This document shows positions 1 to 8,557 of a DNA stretch of 64,000 bases, in pieces. Position 1 is the first letter of the stretch. Every line of letters starts with the position of its first letter. The DNA comes from Streptomyces sp. NBC_00440 (GTDB lineage Bacteria > Actinomycetota > Actinomycetes > Streptomycetales > Streptomycetaceae): NCBI RefSeq assembly GCF_036014215.1, contig NZ_CP107921.1, positions 6,879,501 to 6,943,500 of the forward strand, in the 5' to 3' direction. The position numbers were made by a program, and so were the translations under genes. Below the pieces are notes generated by a model. That model worked only from the letters and a program-made list of their open reading frames with translations. It had not been told where the DNA came from and searched no databases.

Positions 1-566
1 AGTGTGGCCATGAGTTCGCGGCGGACCAGCGGGTCCAGATCCGACATCGGCTCGTCGAGGATGAGCAGATCCGGGCGCTTGCCGAAAGCCAGCGCGAAGG
101 CGACGCGGGTGCGCTGGCCGCCGGACAGTGTTCCGATCCTCGCTTCCAGCGGCACCTGGCCCGCGCGGACGATGCCCTCGGCGACCTCCTGGTCCCAGCG
201 GGGGTTCAGTTCGTGGCCGAGGCGCAGGGTCTCGGCCACGGTGAAGCGCTTGAACAGCGGCTTCTCCTGGGTGAGGAACGCGGTCCGCAGGACCGCGTCC
301 GTCGACCCCGGCGCCGCGCCGAACACCCGCAGGCCGCCGGTCGTCGGCCGGATCATGTGGGTGGCCAGGCCCATCAGGGTGCTCTTGCCCGCGCCGTTGG
401 GGCCGACGAGGCCGCATACCCGTCCGGTCGGCAGCCGGAAGGAAACGTCCCGCAGGGCCCAGCCGCGCCGGTACTTCTTGCCGAGCCCCTGAGCCTCGAT
501 CGCCGACCCGCCAACAGGGCGATCGAACCCCGTTCCGTCGCCGTGGTGTGTCTCTGCGTGGTCCAT
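1..566 (-). CDS. ABC transporter ATP-binding protein (3' end outside window)
   Basis: ATP-hydrolysing subunit of an ABC transporter, probably an exporter. The reading frame from the ATG at 566 shows Walker A GPNGAGKST at about residues 55-63, a Q-loop (LTQEK), the signature LSGGQ and Walker B LLILDEP followed by the D-loop SDLD; the C-terminal part lies beyond the window edge. AGGAG precedes the ATG by a normal distance. The histidine kinase/response regulator pair starts divergently to the right, an arrangement typical of two-component systems that control a neighbouring exporter. The substrate cannot be inferred; the permease should lie to the left, outside the window. Confidence 0.9.
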   Translation of the reverse strand, partial: MDHAETHHGDGTGFDRPVGGSAIEAQGLGKKYRRGWALRDVSFRLPTGRVCGLVGPNGAGKSTLMGLATHMIRPTTGGLRVFGAAPGSTDAVLRTAFLTQEKPLFKRFTVAETLRLGHELNPRWDQEVAEGIVRAGQVPLEARIGTLSGGQRTRVAFALAFGKRPDLLILDEPMSDLDPLVRRELMAT

Positions 567-900
567 GTGTGGCTCCTGTACGTGGGGGAGGGGCGGCCGT
601 GTGCGGGTGGGGGAGGGCCGGCTGTTGTGCGGGCGGGTCGGCCACTGCGGGAAATCGCCTGCGCGGGCGGTCTGCGCGGCTGTCACCGGGGCGGGCGGCG
701 CGACGGATGCGTGCTCCGGGGTCCCCGGGGTTTCCCCACCGGGACGACGTCTGCCGTGGTCATGGCATGCTCCTTGTGCGATGAATGGCGAACGCCGCCC
801 GGTGGACACGACTCTGCTCCGCCGCGTCTCGCAGCGGATCGGGCGAAAGACAGATCATGTGCGGCCGGCTCCGACTTTCGGCCGGTACACGAGGGAGACG
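567..900. other. divergent intergenic region
   Basis: No convincing gene is seen between the ABC ATPase and the histidine kinase. The region should hold both divergent promoters; I could not pick a clear -35/-10 pair. The kinase frame stays open upstream to an ATG at 781, so part of this stretch could be coding if translation starts there. Confidence 0.4.
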
Positions 901-2115
901 GTGAGGGAGATGCTGGAGGCGGCGAACGGAGCGGTCGCGCCCACAGCCGCACGGGGGAAGGGGCGGTCGTGGCTACTGCCTGTCACGGCGTGGCTGCTGC
1001 TGGTCGGGGGCCTGGCCGGTCTCGTCCTGCTGGACTGGGTGGCCGGTTTCTACTGGGTCGTGGAACACGGCCCCGCCAAGCTGGTCGGCGCCCTGCTGGG
1101 CGTCGGTCTCGTCGTGGCCTCGCCCCGGCTCGGCAGCCGGGCGCTGCCGGTGGCCGCCTGCGTACTCGCGGTCGAGTCGCTGTGCCTCTCGGTATGGCTG
1201 CACGTGGAGATGGACGTGGGGTCGCAGGCGATGGGATTCGCCGAACCGGCGGCGCTGGTGTGGCTCCTGCTGCTCGTCGCCCGAAGGGGGAAGCCCTCGT
1301 GGGCGACGCTCGCCGTCCTTCTGCTGGGCATGGCGGTCGTGCTGCGGCCGGTGTCGGTCGCGGCGAGGCAGTCCACCTTCATCTTGGCGCTGCTCTTCGC
1401 CCTGGCAGCGGTCACGGCGTTGGGTATCGGCCTCGGGATGCGCCTGCTCCTGGTGGACCGGCGGCGGCAGGCGGCGGCTCTCCGGCTGGAGCAGCGGACC
1501 GAGTTCGCCAGGGATCTGCACGACTTCGTCGCCCACCATGTGACCGGCATCGTCGTACAGGCGCAGGGGGCCCAGGTGATGGCGGGCCGGCGGCCCGAAC
1601 TGGTGCCGCCCGCGTTGCAGCGGATCGAACAGGCCGGCTCGGAGGCGCTGACCTCCATGCGGCACATGGTGGGGATGCTGCGCGACGCCGACGGAGAAGT
1701 GGCGCTGACGCCGCTGGCCGGCATCGGCGAAGTGCGTTCGCTGGTCGAGGAGTTCTCGGCCGTCGGTGGTGCCCGGGCGCGGCTCGATCTGCAAGGCACC
1801 TTCGATGACCTGCCGGTGGAGGTGACCACCACCGCACACCGGGTGGTGATGGAGGCTCTCACCAACGTACGCAAACACGCCCACGGTTGCACCGAAGTGC
1901 TGGTGCGGGTGGGCCGGTCGGGAGACCGGCTCACCGTACGGGTCAGCGACGACGGACGTCCGCGCCACCTCTCCCACGGCGGCTTCGGGCTGAAGGGCCT
2001 GGCCGAGCGGGTCGGCCTGATCGGCGGAAGCGTCCAGGCGGGCCCGGTGACGGCCGGCGGCTGGGGCGTCGAGGCGATGCTCCCGGTGTCCACGGCAGGG
2101 CTGGCGGTCTCATGA
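901..2115 (+). CDS. two-component sensor histidine kinase (LuxR-type partner)
   Basis: Membrane sensor kinase that autophosphorylates on His and passes phosphate to the response regulator encoded next. Several hydrophobic segments form the N-terminal half. The HisKA_3 box is DLHDFVAHHVTG, and the C-terminal HATPase domain has NVRKHAHG (N box) and GGFGLKGLAERV (G box). The GTG start at 901 follows GGGAG; an ATG at 910 and a longer in-frame start at 781 are alternatives. The stop overlaps the regulator's ATG as ATGA, so the two are translationally coupled. The stimulus is unknown; divergence from an ABC ATPase suggests control of an exporter. Confidence 0.85.
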   Translation: MREMLEAANGAVAPTAARGKGRSWLLPVTAWLLLVGGLAGLVLLDWVAGFYWVVEHGPAKLVGALLGVGLVVASPRLGSRALPVAACVLAVESLCLSVWLHVEMDVGSQAMGFAEPAALVWLLLLVARRGKPSWATLAVLLLGMAVVLRPVSVAARQSTFILALLFALAAVTALGIGLGMRLLLVDRRRQAAALRLEQRTEFARDLHDFVAHHVTGIVVQAQGAQVMAGRRPELVPPALQRIEQAGSEALTSMRHMVGMLRDADGEVALTPLAGIGEVRSLVEEFSAVGGARARLDLQGTFDDLPVEVTTTAHRVVMEALTNVRKHAHGCTEVLVRVGRSGDRLTVRVSDDGRPRHLSHGGFGLKGLAERVGLIGGSVQAGPVTAGGWGVEAMLPVSTAGLAVS

Positions 2116-2768
2116 CGATCCGTGTACTGATCGCCGACGACCAGGCCATGGTCCGTGCCGGGTTCGCGATGATCCTCTCCGCCGAGGACGACATCGACGT
2201 GGTCGCGGAGGCCACGGACGGGGTACATGCCGTGGAACTCGCCGGGCGCCACCGGCCCGACGTGGTGCTGATGGACATCCGTATGCCCCGCATGGACGGG
2301 CTGGAGGCACTGCGCAGACTGACGCGCCCCGGCACGGTGAATCCGCCGAAGGTCGTCGTGGTCACGACGTTCGACGACGACGAGTACGTCCAGCGCGCCC
2401 TGAGCGAAGGCGCCTCCGGCTTCCTGATCAAGGACTCCGGCCCCGCCCTGCTGGTCGAGGCCATCAGGGCGGCCGCATCGGGCGAGGCGCTGGTGAGCCC
2501 GGCCATCACGGTCCGGCTGCTGCGGCGCCTCAACAGCGCCGTGCCCGCCCCCCGGGAGCCGCACACCGCGCTCTCGGCACGGGAGACGGACTTGGTACGA
2601 CTGGTGGCCAGAGGGCTGACCAACGCCGAGATCGCCACCGAACTGTCCATCTCGGTGGGCACGGTGAAGACCCATCTCGCCAACGTGCAGATCAAACTGT
2701 CCGCCCGCAACCGTGTGGAGATCGCCGCCTGGGCCTGGGAGTCCGGCCTGGTCGACGGGCGGGGGTGA
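2112..2768 (+). CDS. NarL/FixJ-family response regulator
   Basis: DNA-binding response regulator paired with the upstream kinase. The receiver domain (residues 1-120) has the acidic pair DD near residues 9-10, phospho-acceptor Asp in VVLMDIRMP, a Thr in VVTTF and Lys in FLIKD. The C-terminal LuxR helix-turn-helix contains LSARETDLVRLVARGLTN and SVGTVKTHLANV. At 218 residues it is normal for the family. It overlaps the kinase stop by four bases. Likely targets are its own operon and the divergent ABC gene. Confidence 0.92.
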   Translation: MTIRVLIADDQAMVRAGFAMILSAEDDIDVVAEATDGVHAVELAGRHRPDVVLMDIRMPRMDGLEALRRLTRPGTVNPPKVVVVTTFDDDEYVQRALSEGASGFLIKDSGPALLVEAIRAAASGEALVSPAITVRLLRRLNSAVPAPREPHTALSARETDLVRLVARGLTNAEIATELSISVGTVKTHLANVQIKLSARNRVEIAAWAWESGLVDGRG

Positions 2769-2810
2769 GCCCCCTCCGGCTCCGAGGGCACCTGAGGGCA
2801 CACGAAAAGG

Positions 2811-2847
2811 AGTGCGGAACAAGGGATCGTGGACCCTGTTCCGCACT
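2811..2847. terminator. hairpin between convergent genes
   Basis: A stem of about 14 bp with one bulge (5' arm beginning AGTGCGGAACA, 3' arm ending TGTTCCGCACT) and an 8-base loop. It lies between the response regulator and the convergent catalase, so it can act on both strands. The 435-bp gap around it (2769-3203) shows no other gene. Confidence 0.7.
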
Positions 2848-3203
2848 CCGGCTCGTGGTGCTGGTTACCGCCCGACGGTACGAGGCTGGGCGCGACAGGA
2901 CATTCGTGCCGCCGGGCGGGGCCTTGGGGGTGGTGCTCCGAACCTCTGAACGATGTGGCTGTGGGGAGGGTTTCAGCTGGTGGGTACAGCAGGGGACCGC
3001 GGCGGAGTGCGATCGGCCCTCCGGTCCCTCTCCTTCACATCAGGAGAGCGCCGGGGGAGCCTTGACCACCGCACTGGCATCGTCACTCCGCCGCGGTCCG
3101 CAGGCTTGTCCGGACCGCCGGCCACCCCTCATCGGGACGGTGGCCCGGACCGCGTCAGTGACCTGACCTCCCGTCAAGTCACCGGCGCCGTCTATCGGTT
3201 GCC

Positions 3204-4661
3204 TCAGTCCTCCCGCAGGGCGCGGACCGCTTCCTCGACGCGCTTGCCGTACTCGGTGTCGGCGGCGTGGAAGTGCGCGAGGTTCTTCTCGATGACCTCG
3301 TCGAGGGTGACCTGGGAGAGGCCGCCCGCGATGTTGGCGATCAGTCGCGACTTCTCGTCGTCGGACATCAGCCGGTACAGCTCGCCCGCCTGGAAGAAGT
3401 CGTCGTCCTTCACGTGCTCGGCAGCGGCCTGCGCTCCGGTCCAGCCGGTCACGGCCAGCGGGGCGGCCAGCGGCGCGTCCGTCTGGGCCGGGCCCGCGTG
3501 GGAGTTGGGCTCGTAGTTCTTGTCGTCGCGCTTGCCGTAGCGGGTCGCCATGTAGCCGTCACGACCGTAGTTGTCGGCGGTGGCGTTACGCGGTGCGTTG
3601 ACCGGCAGCTGCGTGTGGTTGATGCCCACGCGGTAGCGCTGCGCGTCGGCGTACGCGAAGAGACGGCCCTGGAGCATCTTGTCCGGCGAGGGACCGATGC
3701 CGGGGACGAAGTTGTTCGGCGAGAACGCCGCCTGCTCGACCTCGGCGAAGACGTTGTCCGGGTTGCGGTCCAGGACCAGACGGCCCACGCGCTGCAGCGG
3801 GTAGTCGCTGTGCGGCCACACCTTGGTGACGTCGAACGGGTTGAAGCGGTACTCGGCCGCCTCGGCCGCCGGCATGATCTGCACGTGCAGTGTCCAGGAC
3901 GGGTTGACGCCCCGCTCGATCGCCTGGAGCAGGTCGGTCTGGTGGCTGTTGCCGTCCTTGCCCACCAGCTCCGAAGCCTGGTCGGCGGAGAGGCTGCGGA
4001 CACCCTGGTTCGTCTTGAAGTGGTACTTGACGAAGAAGGCCTCACCCTGGGCGTTCGTCCACTGGTAGGTGTGCGAGCCGTAACCGTTCATGTGACGGTA
4101 CGAGGCGGGGATGCCGCGGTCACCCATCAGCCAGGTCACCTGGTGGGTGGCCTCGGGGGAGTGCGCCCAGAAGTCCCAGACGTTGTTGGGCTCCTGCTTG
4201 CCCGTGAACGGGTCACGCTTCTGCGAGTGGATGAAGTCCGGGAACTTGATGGGGTCCTTGATGAAGAAGACCGGGGTGTTGTTCCCCACGAGGTCGTAAT
4301 TGCCCTCGTCGGTGTAGAACTTCAGCGCGAAGCCGCGGGGGTCGCGCACCGCGTCGGAGCCGCCCAGCGAGTCGGCCACGGTGGAGAAGCGGATGAACGT
4401 CTCGGTCCGCTTGCCCACGCTGGAGAGGAAGTCGGCGCGGGTGAAGCCGGTGACGTCGTCGGTCACCTCGAAGTAGCCGTACGCACCGGAGCCGCGGGCG
4501 TGGACGACGCGCTCCGGAATGCGCTCCCGGTTGAACCGGGCGAGCTTCTCCAGCAGGTGCTGGTCCTGGAGGAGGATGGGGCCACCGACGCCGGCGGTGG
4601 CAGAGTTCTGGTTGTCGGCGACCGGGGCGCCTGACTCGGTCGTAAGCACGCGCTTCGACAT
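3204..4661 (-). CDS. monofunctional haem catalase
   Basis: Decomposes hydrogen peroxide. The 485-residue protein is of small-subunit size. The active-site His is in [11 protein letters not shown] (about residue 54), the distal Asn in [13 protein letters not shown], and the proximal haem Tyr in [12 protein letters not shown]. The ATG at 4661 follows GGAAGG. Uricase, encoded 4 kb away, releases hydrogen peroxide for each urate oxidised, which gives this catalase a local job. Its promoter region carries a palindrome almost identical to the one in front of the uricase operon, so the two are probably co-regulated. It is followed by the convergent terminator at 2811. Confidence 0.95.
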   Translation of the reverse strand: MSKRVLTTESGAPVADNQNSATAGVGGPILLQDQHLLEKLARFNRERIPERVVHARGSGAYGYFEVTDDVTGFTRADFLSSVGKRTETFIRFSTVADSLGGSDAVRDPRGFALKFYTDEGNYDLVGNNTPVFFIKDPIKFPDFIHSQKRDPFTGKQEPNNVWDFWAHSPEATHQVTWLMGDRGIPASYRHMNGYGSHTYQWTNAQGEAFFVKYHFKTNQGVRSLSADQASELVGKDGNSHQTDLLQAIERGVNPSWTLHVQIMPAAEAAEYRFNPFDVTKVWPHSDYPLQRVGRLVLDRNPDNVFAEVEQAAFSPNNFVPGIGPSPDKMLQGRLFAYADAQRYRVGINHTQLPVNAPRNATADNYGRDGYMATRYGKRDDKNYEPNSHAGPAQTDAPLAAPLAVTGWTGAQAAAEHVKDDDFFQAGELYRLMSDDEKSRLIANIAGGLSQVTLDEVIEKNLAHFHAADTEYGKRVEEAVRALRED

Positions 4662-4699
4662 CGTGGACCTTCCGTACTGGGGCTGCTGGCGGCTTGAGG

Positions 4700-4742
4700 A
4701 GCGTAAATACACTGCGAACGCCGCGTCAACAGTTTGTTGAAA
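4700..4742 (-). promoter_or_regulatory. catalase promoter with TCAAC-N5-GTTGA palindrome
   Basis: On the minus strand TTTCAACAAACTGTTGACG (4724-4742) contains a perfect inverted repeat TCAAC-N5-GTTGA (4726-4740). Its right end supplies TTGACG, a good -35, with TACGCT 18 bp downstream as a possible -10. A factor bound here would block RNA polymerase. The uricase operon has the same site in the same orientation, with one base different. Confidence 0.7.
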
Positions 4743-4860
4743 TTGAAGTGAGGAGACCGGGCCGCGGCAGCGCCTGGGCGCGACAGGACAGGTGTCAGCG
4801 CTGCCGCGGACCGGAGTGCGGAAGGGGCCGGACGGAGCCCCGGAAGGGTGGAACTTGGTT

Positions 4861-5751
4861 TCAGACCTGCGAGCCGGACAGCCGCTCGACCGAGCGCAGC
4901 AGCGCGGAGTGGTCGAGGCCGCCGTCGCCCTGGGCGCGCAGCGAGGCGACCAGCTGGGCGACAACCGCGCCGACGGGCAGCGCGGCGCCGACGTTGCGGG
5001 CGGCGTCGGTGACGATGCCCATGTCCTTGTGGTGCAGGTCGATCCGGAAGCCGGGCTTGAAGTCCCGGTTCAGGAAGTTGTCCTTCTTGCGTGTCAGGAC
5101 GGTCGAACCGGCCAGGCCGCCGTTGAGGACGTCGAGGGCGGCGTTGAGGTTCACACCGGACTTCTCCAGGAAGACCACGGCCTCGGCGCACGCCTGGATG
5201 TTGACGGCGACGATCAGCTGGTTGGCGGCCTTCACCGTCTGGCCCGAACCGTGCGGACCGCAGAGCACGATGGTCTTGCCCAGCGCGTCCAGGATCGGCT
5301 TCGCGGCGTCGAAGTCGGCCTGCTCGCCGCCGACCATGATGGAGAGTACGGCCTCGATGGCACCGGCTTCGCCGCCGGAGACCGGGGCGTCCAGGACGCG
5401 CAGGCCCTTCTCGCCGCCCGCCTTGCCCAGATCGACCGAGGTCTGCGGGGTGATCGACGACATGTCGATCAGCAGCGCGCCCGCCTTGGCGTTCTCCAGG
5501 ATGCCGTCAGGACCGTACGCGATGGCCTCGACGTGCGGCGATGCGGGCACCATGGTGATCACCACGTCGGCGTCGCGCACCGCTTCGGCGATCGAGGACA
5601 CGGCGGTGCCGCCTGCGGCGGCGAGCCGGTCCAGCTTGTCCTGCTCCAGGGTGTAGCCGGTCACCGAGTAGCCGGCCTTGATCAGGTTCTCGGACATCGG
5701 GGAGCCCATGATGCCGAGGCCGATCCATGCGACCTTGGGGAGATTGCTCAT
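4861..5751 (-). CDS. glxR: 2-hydroxy-3-oxopropionate (tartronate semialdehyde) reductase
   Basis: NAD(P)H-dependent reduction of tartronate semialdehyde to glycerate in the glycerate branch of glyoxylate use. A Rossmann dinucleotide-binding motif opens the protein ([13 protein letters not shown]), followed by the 3-hydroxyisobutyrate dehydrogenase-family motifs [11 protein letters not shown] and [11 protein letters not shown] with the catalytic Lys. Length 296 is normal. It lies 35 bp behind hyi and is surely co-transcribed with it. GAGGAC precedes the ATG. Glyoxylate carboligase, which makes the substrate, is not in this window and may lie to the left. Confidence 0.92.
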   Translation of the reverse strand: MSNLPKVAWIGLGIMGSPMSENLIKAGYSVTGYTLEQDKLDRLAAAGGTAVSSIAEAVRDADVVITMVPASPHVEAIAYGPDGILENAKAGALLIDMSSITPQTSVDLGKAGGEKGLRVLDAPVSGGEAGAIEAVLSIMVGGEQADFDAAKPILDALGKTIVLCGPHGSGQTVKAANQLIVAVNIQACAEAVVFLEKSGVNLNAALDVLNGGLAGSTVLTRKKDNFLNRDFKPGFRIDLHHKDMGIVTDAARNVGAALPVGAVVAQLVASLRAQGDGGLDHSALLRSVERLSGSQV

Positions 5752-5786
5752 GCGGGGGTCCTCTTTCAACACGCGGGTGGAGATGG

Positions 5787-6608
5787 TCAGTTGGGGAGCC
5801 AGCCGAAGGCGTCGGCGCTCGGGCGGTCGCCCGGCTTGTACTCCAGGCCGACCCAGCCGTCGTAGCCGGCCTTGGTCAGCCGGTCGAGCAGGTCCTCCAG
5901 CGGCAGCGAACCCGTACCGGGCGCGCCGCGGCCGGGGTTGTCCGCGATCTGCACGTGGCCGGTCTGCGCGGCGTAGGTGTCGATGACCTCGTTGAGGTCC
6001 TCGCCGTTCATCGACAGGTGGTACAGGTCGAGCAGGAACTTCGCGTTCCCGAGCCCCGTCAGGGCGTTGACCTTGTTGACCACGTCGATGGCCGCCGGAG
6101 CGCTCACCAGCGGGCAGAGCGGCGACTCCGGCTTGTTGAGCGCCTCGATGAGCAGGATCGCGCCCACCCGGTCGGCGGCGCGGGCCGCTACCGTGAGGTT
6201 CTCCAGGGCCAGCTCGTCCTGGACCGCCGGGTCCACACCTTCGACGCGGTTGCCGTACAGCGCGTTGAGCGCCTTGCAGCCGACCGATGCGGCGAAGTCG
6301 GCCGCGATGTCGATGTTGGCGCGGAAGCGGTCGGACTCCTGGCCGGGGACGGAGAGCGCGCCCCGGTCCGGGCCGGGGAGGCGGCCGGCGTAGAAGTTGA
6401 GACCCACCAGCTGGGTGCCGGCGTCGTCGAGCGCCTTTTTGAGCGCGTCGAGCTCGGCCTGCGGAGGGGTGGGGGTCTCGATCCAGGGCCACCACAGCTC
6501 GACCGCGCTGAAGCCGGCCGCGGCGGCGGCCGCGGGACGCTCCAGAAGCGGGAGTTCCGTGAAGAGGATCGAGAGGTTCACATCGAAGCGCTGGTCCGTG
6601 TAGCCCAT
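5787..6608 (-). CDS. hyi: hydroxypyruvate isomerase (TIM-barrel)
   Basis: Interconverts hydroxypyruvate and tartronate semialdehyde. The 273-residue protein has the xylose-isomerase-like barrel of the family, with metal-binding acidic residues in LLIEALN and LLDLYHLSMNGED and a late VGLEYKP. It is the first gene of a hyi-glxR unit. The promoter, at about 6685, carries two TTCC-N7-GGAA-type boxes just below the -10, the same arrangement as at the permease and allB promoters, which points to AllR repression lifted by allantoin breakdown products. AAGGAG lies rather far (about 14 bases) from the ATG. Confidence 0.92.
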   Translation of the reverse strand: MGYTDQRFDVNLSILFTELPLLERPAAAAAAGFSAVELWWPWIETPTPPQAELDALKKALDDAGTQLVGLNFYAGRLPGPDRGALSVPGQESDRFRANIDIAADFAASVGCKALNALYGNRVEGVDPAVQDELALENLTVAARAADRVGAILLIEALNKPESPLCPLVSAPAAIDVVNKVNALTGLGNAKFLLDLYHLSMNGEDLNEVIDTYAAQTGHVQIADNPGRGAPGTGSLPLEDLLDRLTKAGYDGWVGLEYKPGDRPSADAFGWLPN

Positions 6609-6625
6609 AAGGCGTTCGGCGCTCC

Positions 6626-6690
6626 TTCCGTATTGCGGAAGTTACTTTCTACTTGATGGAAGATTGCCTGCCGTCCTGGTCAGCTGTCAA
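6626..6690 (-). promoter_or_regulatory. hyi promoter with two AllR-type boxes
   Basis: On the minus strand TTGACA (6690-6685) and CAATCT (6666-6661, 18-bp spacer) form a promoter. Immediately downstream lie TTCTACTTGATGGAA (6647-6661, plus-strand reading) and the perfect TTCCGTATTGCGGAA (6626-6640), exactly 21 bp apart. The divergent gene at 6728 starts on the other side, so the boxes may affect both directions. Confidence 0.7.
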
Positions 6691-6727
6691 GTGGGCCTGC
6701 CTTTTTTCGTCACTCGCGCAGTAGGTT

Positions 6728-6994
6728 GTGCGCGTGCGATTGAGAGTGGAATTCACGACGGAGCCCTTTGATCTGGACGATGCGCCGCCCCATGCGGTGG
6801 TCGCCCGGGAGGTCATCCAGGCTGCCGAGCTGGACGCGGTGGACGTCGGGCCGTTCGGCAACACCGCCGAGGGCGCGTCGGACGCGGTGCTGACCGCGGT
6901 GGACGCGCTGCTCCGCCAGGCCCTGGGCGCGGGCGCCACCCGGGTCTCCCTCCAGGTGAACGTGATCGGGCAGGACGGGGAGGACCAGAAGTGA
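6728..6994 (+). CDS. small conserved protein, possibly thiamine-binding (MTH1187/YkoF-like)
   Basis: An 88-residue cytoplasmic protein with the alpha/beta look of the thiamine-binding family: a beta-strand start, a central NTAEGASDAVLTAVDALLR helix and a closing VSLQVNVI strand. The family assignment rests on general resemblance, not on a diagnostic residue. GTG at 6728 or 6734 can serve as start; the ribosome site is weak. Its stop overlaps the start of the helix-turn-helix gene, so the two form one unit, divergent from hyi and just upstream of the uricase operon. Confidence 0.6.
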   Translation: MRVRLRVEFTTEPFDLDDAPPHAVVAREVIQAAELDAVDVGPFGNTAEGASDAVLTAVDALLRQALGAGATRVSLQVNVIGQDGEDQK

Positions 6995-7368
6995 CCGAGC
7001 CGGGAGACCACCCCCTTGTTGCAGCGGTGAAGCCGCTGGCCGATGCCATGGGGGCCGAGATCCTCGTACCGGACCAGGCGAGGGAGGACGACGTCGTGCT
7101 CGCCTGGGAGGGGGTGGACGTCCTGGCCGTGCGGCTGCCGCAGCTCTCGGACTCCCTGGACCACATCCTGGCGGCCCTGGAGCGCCGGCACGGGGTGCCG
7201 CTCTCGGAGCTCGACCGCAAGACGAAACAGGCCGTGGTGCGGATACTGGAGGGGCGCGGTGCCTTCTCGGTACGCCATGGCGTGGAGACGGTGGCGGGTG
7301 CGCTCGGGGTCAGCCGCTTCACCGTCTACAACTACCTGAACCGGGAAAACGTCGCCAAGAGTGACTGA
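6991..7368 (+). CDS. small helix-turn-helix DNA-binding protein
   Basis: A 125-residue protein whose C-terminal third (RKTKQAVVRILEGRGAFSV to VSRFTVYNYLNRE) forms a Fis/YheO-like helix-turn-helix: helix, turn GALGVS, recognition helix RFTVYNYL. The N-terminal part has no recognisable ligand domain. It starts at a GTG overlapping the upstream stop and ends before a strong terminator. It sits between the catalase/hyi block and the uricase operon, making it one candidate (inference only) for the factor that binds the shared TCAAC-N5-GTTGA palindrome. Confidence 0.75.
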   Translation: MTEPGDHPLVAAVKPLADAMGAEILVPDQAREDDVVLAWEGVDVLAVRLPQLSDSLDHILAALERRHGVPLSELDRKTKQAVVRILEGRGAFSVRHGVETVAGALGVSRFTVYNYLNRENVAKSD

Positions 7369-7450
7369 GCCCGTGACTGGGCCCGTGACCGGGCCTTGTG
7401 ATGACTGAGCCGTGCCGTGGCGGGCGAAGCAGGCCCCGTCACGTCCGACA

Positions 7451-7482
7451 GCCGCCGTCCGGGATGCCGGGCGGCGGTTTTT
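7451..7482 (+). terminator. rho-independent terminator
   Basis: Stem CCGCCGTCCGG / CCGGGCGGCGG with a short loop, followed by TTTTT. It ends the two-gene unit 6728-7368 just before the uricase-operon promoter. Confidence 0.85.
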
Positions 7483-7494
7483 GTCTCACCAAGT

Positions 7495-7536
7495 TTTCAA
7501 CAAAGTGTTGACGTGGTGTTTCCGAGGGCGTTAGCT
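7495..7536 (+). promoter_or_regulatory. uricase-operon promoter with TCAAC-N5-GTTGA palindrome
   Basis: TTTCAACAAAGTGTTGACG (7495-7513) holds the inverted repeat TCAAC-N5-GTTGA (7497-7511). Its end forms the -35 TTGACG (7508-7513); TTAGCT follows after 17 bp as a -10 candidate. The site differs by one base in 19 from the catalase promoter site, in the same orientation relative to the gene. Confidence 0.72.
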
Positions 7537-7585
7537 ATCCGCAGCCCGTCCAGCACAAGGCCCATACAAGGCCACGGAGGTCCCC

Positions 7586-8155
7586 GTGACTTCGAGTCCA
7601 GAGCGCTTGCCGGGGGAGAACCCCGGAACCCCCGCGGGTCTCGCCCGGTTCAACACCCTGCGGGACAGCGCGGCGCAAGCCGTGCTTCACGAGGTCTGCG
7701 CCAGTTCGGTCTGGGGGAGCAAAATCCTCGCCCAGCGCCCCTACGCCACAGCTGAAGCCCTCTTTCTCGCCAGCGACGCCGCCACGGCCGAGCTGACCGC
7801 GGAAGATCTGGCCGAGGCGATGGCCGGGCACCCGCCGATCGGGCGGCCGAAACCCGGAGACCCGACGTCCTCCCGTGAACAGCGGGGGATGGCCGGGGCC
7901 ACCGAGGAGCTCAAGGCCGAGATGCTCGAACTGAACCTGGCCTACCAGGAGAAGTTCGGACATGTCTTTCTGATCTGCGCGACCGGTGCCACCGGCGAGC
8001 AGATGCGCGACGCGATGCAGGCCCGGTCCGGCAATACGCCCGAGCAGGAGCGCGCGATCGTGCGCACCGAACTCGGCAAGATCAACCGCATCCGGCTGAA
8101 TCTGGTCGCAGCGGCCACCGCGGAGAACGCGGCGGCCGCGGAAGAAGGAGAGTGA
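7586..8155 (+). CDS. uraD: OHCU decarboxylase
   Basis: 2-oxo-4-hydroxy-4-carboxy-5-ureidoimidazoline decarboxylase, the last enzyme from urate to S-allantoin. The catalytic His is in GHPPIG (about residue 82), followed by the conserved SREQ (96-99). At 189 residues it is of family size with a short N-terminal extension. GTG start after CGGAGG. It is first in a three-gene operon with 5-hydroxyisourate hydrolase and uricase, so the whole urate-to-allantoin route is made from one message. Confidence 0.95.
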   Translation: MTSSPERLPGENPGTPAGLARFNTLRDSAAQAVLHEVCASSVWGSKILAQRPYATAEALFLASDAATAELTAEDLAEAMAGHPPIGRPKPGDPTSSREQRGMAGATEELKAEMLELNLAYQEKFGHVFLICATGATGEQMRDAMQARSGNTPEQERAIVRTELGKINRIRLNLVAAATAENAAAAEEGE

Positions 8156-8160
8156 AGGCC

Positions 8161-8550
8161 TTGAGCACGCAGACCACCGCTTCGGTGTCCACGCACATCC
8201 TGGACACCAGCGTGGGACGCCCCGCCGAAGGTGTCGCCATCTCGCTCGCGGCCCGCAGTGGCTCCGGCGAGCAGTGGACGGCACTGGGCGGATCCGCGAC
8301 CGACGCCGACGGGCGCTGCAAGGACCTGCCGGCTCTGCCGGAAGGAACAACCCACGTACGCCTCGATTTCGAAACCGAGGCGTACTTCTCCAAGAAACAA
8401 GCCGAGGCACAGCAGGACGCCCCCCGCGTAAGGGACAGCGGCGCTTTCTTCCCGGAGGTGGCGATCACATTCGCCGTCGTCCCGGGTGAGCACTTCCACG
8501 TACCGCTGCTGCTCAACCCGTTCGGCTACTCCGTATACCGAGGGAGCTAG
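8161..8550 (+). CDS. uraH: 5-hydroxyisourate hydrolase (transthyretin-like)
   Basis: Hydrolyses 5-hydroxyisourate to OHCU, the middle step between uricase and UraD. The transthyretin-related fold is recognisable from STHILDTSVGRPA near the start, FFPEV in the middle and the family's C-terminal signature YRGS. I chose the TTG at 8161 because AAGGAG lies 10 bases before it; a GTG at 8152 overlapping the uraD stop is too close to that ribosome site. Length about 129 residues. Confidence 0.93.
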   Translation: MSTQTTASVSTHILDTSVGRPAEGVAISLAARSGSGEQWTALGGSATDADGRCKDLPALPEGTTHVRLDFETEAYFSKKQAEAQQDAPRVRDSGAFFPEVAITFAVVPGEHFHVPLLLNPFGYSVYRGS

Positions 8551-8557
8551 CAACGTC

